Below are positions 60,956-64,000 of a stretch of DNA of 64,000 nucleotides, piece by piece. The first letter of the stretch is position 1. Each line of letters starts with the position of its first letter. Location: assembly GCA_008360975.2 (NCBI GenBank), contig CM039180.1:11747122-11811121 (forward strand), written 5' to 3'. Under the pieces are notes generated by a model. The model was given only the letters and a program-made list of their open reading frames with translations, ran no database searches and was not told the origin of the DNA. This stretch comes from Lichenostomus cassidix (taxonomy: Eukaryota; Chordata; Aves; Passeriformes; Meliphagidae). The translations under genes and the position numbers were made by a program.

Positions 60956-63900
60956 GAATCAGAGTTATGCATTGTCAGTGTTGAGTCACTGTGCACAGGA
61001 AAAGCACATTCTGTGCTTCCCCTGCAGAATGACACTGAAATTTCTGGGCTGTGCCATCAAACTATGCGCACACAACTGCACTTTTTGGAGAAACATCAAG
61101 CCTACTCTACACATGGAGCCACAATCTCCAATGTGTTATCAATGTCCACAGTTTCCAAGGTACGTAAAGCCCCTCCTTGCAACTCCACATGCTCAGTCAT
61201 TGCACAACTGTCAGATTTCCCAGGAAAAGGGCCGCTGCATACCTCCAAATCTTAGATAAATACAGTTTCTCTATATTGTGCCAGACAAGGTTTCTAAGTG
61301 AGAAATAAGTTGTACTCATGAGAAAACAGGAGGGCAGTCCTACTTGGAGTATCTTATCTGGAGCGAATGTGGCTTCTCTGACTTGAACCACAGTTTCTCT
61401 ATCATTTGGTAGTTCTTGTTTTCATTGTCTGCAAATAAGCAGCTTCTTTGTCTCCGCTTGGTGGTGGGACCTAGAGGTTTGCTAGATAGTTACATTTGTT
61501 TACCCTCACCATTTTTATTGTCACAATTCACAGTCCTATAATGAGAGGTGGTTGAGTTCATGAGAACACCCTCAAATTTCTGTCTTTTGCCAAAGTGATC
61601 CTCCTAGTCCATATTGCACACATGACTGAGGCTCTCGAGTGCAGAGGTGTGGTTTTGTAGTGAAGTAAACCAAGATAGGAGTCTTAATCCTCTTTATTTG
61701 CCTTAGTGTTTGCTTTGCTGTTTCAACATAGTTTTCAAAGTCCATTGACCTCTGAATAATACAGGCTGCAAGTGTGTCTATGAGACCTCCTTACCTTTCA
61801 AATATCTGAAATTCCTGGGATATCTAATGTGTTCTGTTATATGAGACAACTTTATCATAAATGTTGTTGTTTATTGCTATCCTGTTGTTATTCATTGCCT
61901 TGCTGACTAATGAATTATTTAGCTGAATTTCATTAATTAAACTAGTGCAATAGTCACTCCAAGCAAGTCCTGGTCACCTCTGTGTTTGAATAATTCCAGT
62001 GCCAAATGCTTCCAGGCTCTGCCTCAGAAAGTAGCACAGACTTATTGTAAGTTTATCCTTAATATTCTCTGTACAGTGATTTTTTTTTCCTTCTGTTTCT
62101 GCCTTGTATTGAATTTTAATTTTTTAAAATTATTCTTGCATGTTCTTTGGTCAGCACAATGCCAGTATGAATTCTGTGGGATTTTTCTCAAATCTCCATT
62201 TTCCTCAAAAGAACTGTTTCCTTTTGTTGGACTAGTTCACTTCCTGCAAACAATTCTCTGTTTTCATTTTACATGTTTGTAAAAATTGATGAAGTTTTCC
62301 ACCAGCTATTCAGAAGATTTTTTGTTTCTTTGAAATGTTGTATTGCTTCCCTCTGTATCTGAGGGAGTATTTGTAGATTATGCTATGTGTATTGTGCTCG
62401 TTTCTCCTTGGTGCTGCATCTTCTACTCTGAAACAGAGTGAGACCTGTTTGACAAAATGTAATGTAAGCCTCCAGTTTTACATTCAATTACAAGCTATAT
62501 TTTCCCATCTTTTTTCTCACAGACAAAGGTTTTCTCACAGAAAAGTTGGCAGCAGAGACACCAAACCTTCCTTAAGAATATTTTCTAGGAATTGTTTATA
62601 CAATTCACCTCTCCAGAGCTTGTCCAGATGGTTTTCCTTGCTGTCCTATCATTGTGTCTCACTTCAAAGCTCTTGTAGACACATTATGATTTTCATGTGT
62701 CTCACAACAAAATATGGAAAGTTTCTTACTGTTGCTAATTGAACTGACTTTCTGCTGGGGGGAGGTTAGTACTTTTGACTGTTGCTGAAAGACCACAGAT
62801 AAACTTTCTGACATCTAGTGACAGTGTGAAATAATTCCTTCTCTGCCTGAGCATAATTTTCCTCCCTCAGTTAAGTGTTCTCCATTTGCTCCATTCCTAC
62901 CACAAGGCTGCTCCAAGGGCTGCTGGTGAAAGAGCTTAGAAACCTGTTTCACACATGTTAAGGAATTATCAGGCTTTCCAGCTCTCACTCTACTTTCAGT
63001 AGTCAGCTCAGCAGAAGTAGTCAATCACCAAAAAGCTGAAGCCTCCATCGATTTCAACTGCTTGGCTTTTCTAAAGGAAAATATGCATGGATATAGATAT
63101 TTATTATTGATTGCTCTCACTTTATCTCCTAAGCAATTAATCAATCATGAACAGCCTCCTTTACATTTTACGAAGTCTCATTTTAAGCTGAAGAATGTCC
63201 TGAATGACAACACATGTTGATTGCAGACACCCCCAGTAGCAGCTGCAATCCAGCTTCTGTGGGAAACTCTTCTGAACAGCACCAGGACAGGGACAATGTG
63301 GGAGCAGATGTTTGTGGCCCTGTATCCTGTACCGGGTTTCTGCCAGAGGAGATCAGCCCTTGTTGTCCCAGCAGCTCTGTGAGGAGGAATGGAGGTAGCC
63401 AGCATGAACACTCATTTAGATCCACCACAGGAAAAGGGGCACAGGGAATTACTTAGTGCTGCTGCAGTGTAGCTAGCCCTGGCTTCGGCTGTTGTTTATT
63501 TAGAGCATACTGAGAGCTGCTGAATTCTGAGTCTCCTCTTTGTAGCACAGCCACAAGAAGTGAAGACTTAGGACTTAATCTTAAGTACATTAATATTAGG
63601 GGATTCTGATGTGCAGTTTTATTCTGTCATTACCAATAATTTGCAAAGACAGGGAAAAAAAGTCAATCTCATAAATATCATAATCCGTCTTGGCAGCAAA
63701 TGCACATAGAGGCATTAACATTTTAAAATACTTCCAGCTTCTGCATGAAAAACTGTGAAGCATCTGTCTCAAAAAAAAGGAGTTTTTTAATAGCTTTCTG
63801 AAGGTCAGGTAATTTTTTTTTACATGTTATTACCTCATAATTTAGTTGTATGCAGATTATGGCCTATGAACATCAAATACTTAATCGTTTCACTCCTTTT

Positions 63901-64000
63901 GTTGACGTTTTTGTGCATGTTGCTCATCACACACTGTTCTGATGCAAACTTCTTCATTTTGACCTAACAGTGATCTCAATTGTTTTTCTCAAAAGAACCT
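60956..64000. other. upstream intergenic region, distal
   Basis: No recognised gene. Open frames of 80-120 codons occur (60938-61255, 62380-62742, 63214-63456) but have no motif I can identify. No exon of a flanking gene is recognised. Confidence 0.65.

Noticed and set aside
62380..62742. Plus-strand 120-codon open frame in the upstream region
   Set aside because: No recognisable protein family, low-complexity Ser/Phe/Leu content and no evidence of flanking exons.
1..64000. CRISPR arrays, bacterial operons, tRNA and rRNA genes
   Set aside because: None seen: no regularly spaced repeats with spacers, no cloverleaf with A and B boxes recognised, and the gene structure is plainly that of a vertebrate.

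Overview
The window is vertebrate nuclear DNA, almost certainly from a bird. The evidence is AT-rich introns with single-copy exons, several chicken-repeat-1 (CR1) LINE tails of different ages including the typical avian 3' end, and a solo LTR of a type common in songbirds and related birds. There are no bacterial operons, CRISPR arrays or ribosome-binding sites. Species cannot be read from the sequence; a neoavian and probably passerine bird is an inference.

One protein-coding gene is well supported: PTPN12 (PTP-PEST), on the minus strand. Its first eleven coding exons lie between 47985 and 4376. They are joined by consensus GT..AG introns with matching phases and encode 313 residues, which is the complete tyrosine phosphatase domain (Tyr64 of the KNRY loop, WPD Asp199, Cys231/Arg237 of the HCSAGCGR loop, Q-loop Gln278). 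The proline-rich tail and 3' UTR lie beyond position 1, so the gene is cut by the window edge.

Layout. 1-4375: start of intron 11. 4376-16910: exons 11 to 2 with introns of 90 to 3005 bases. 16911-47886: intron 1 (31 kb), holding CR1 fragments, a sense-oriented solo LTR (35999-36423), simple repeats, a POU/homeodomain-motif cluster near 18.0 kb and two inverted-repeat hairpins. About 47440-48865: CpG island with exon 1, 5' UTR and promoter motifs (Sp1-type GC boxes, three CCAAT boxes, a near-consensus ZNF143 site, a YY1-like site). 48865-49022: AT-rich microsatellite splitting the island from a second GC-rich patch. 49166-64000: upstream intergenic DNA with a CR1 3' end (56322-56868), an old CR1 copy about 1.1 kb long (59805-60955) and a strong pre-miRNA-sized hairpin (58338-58414).

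No new multi-gene system is visible. The observations most worth testing are the hairpin at 58338-58414, the palindrome at 25872-25954, and the promoter layout, which suggests a second, divergent start site.
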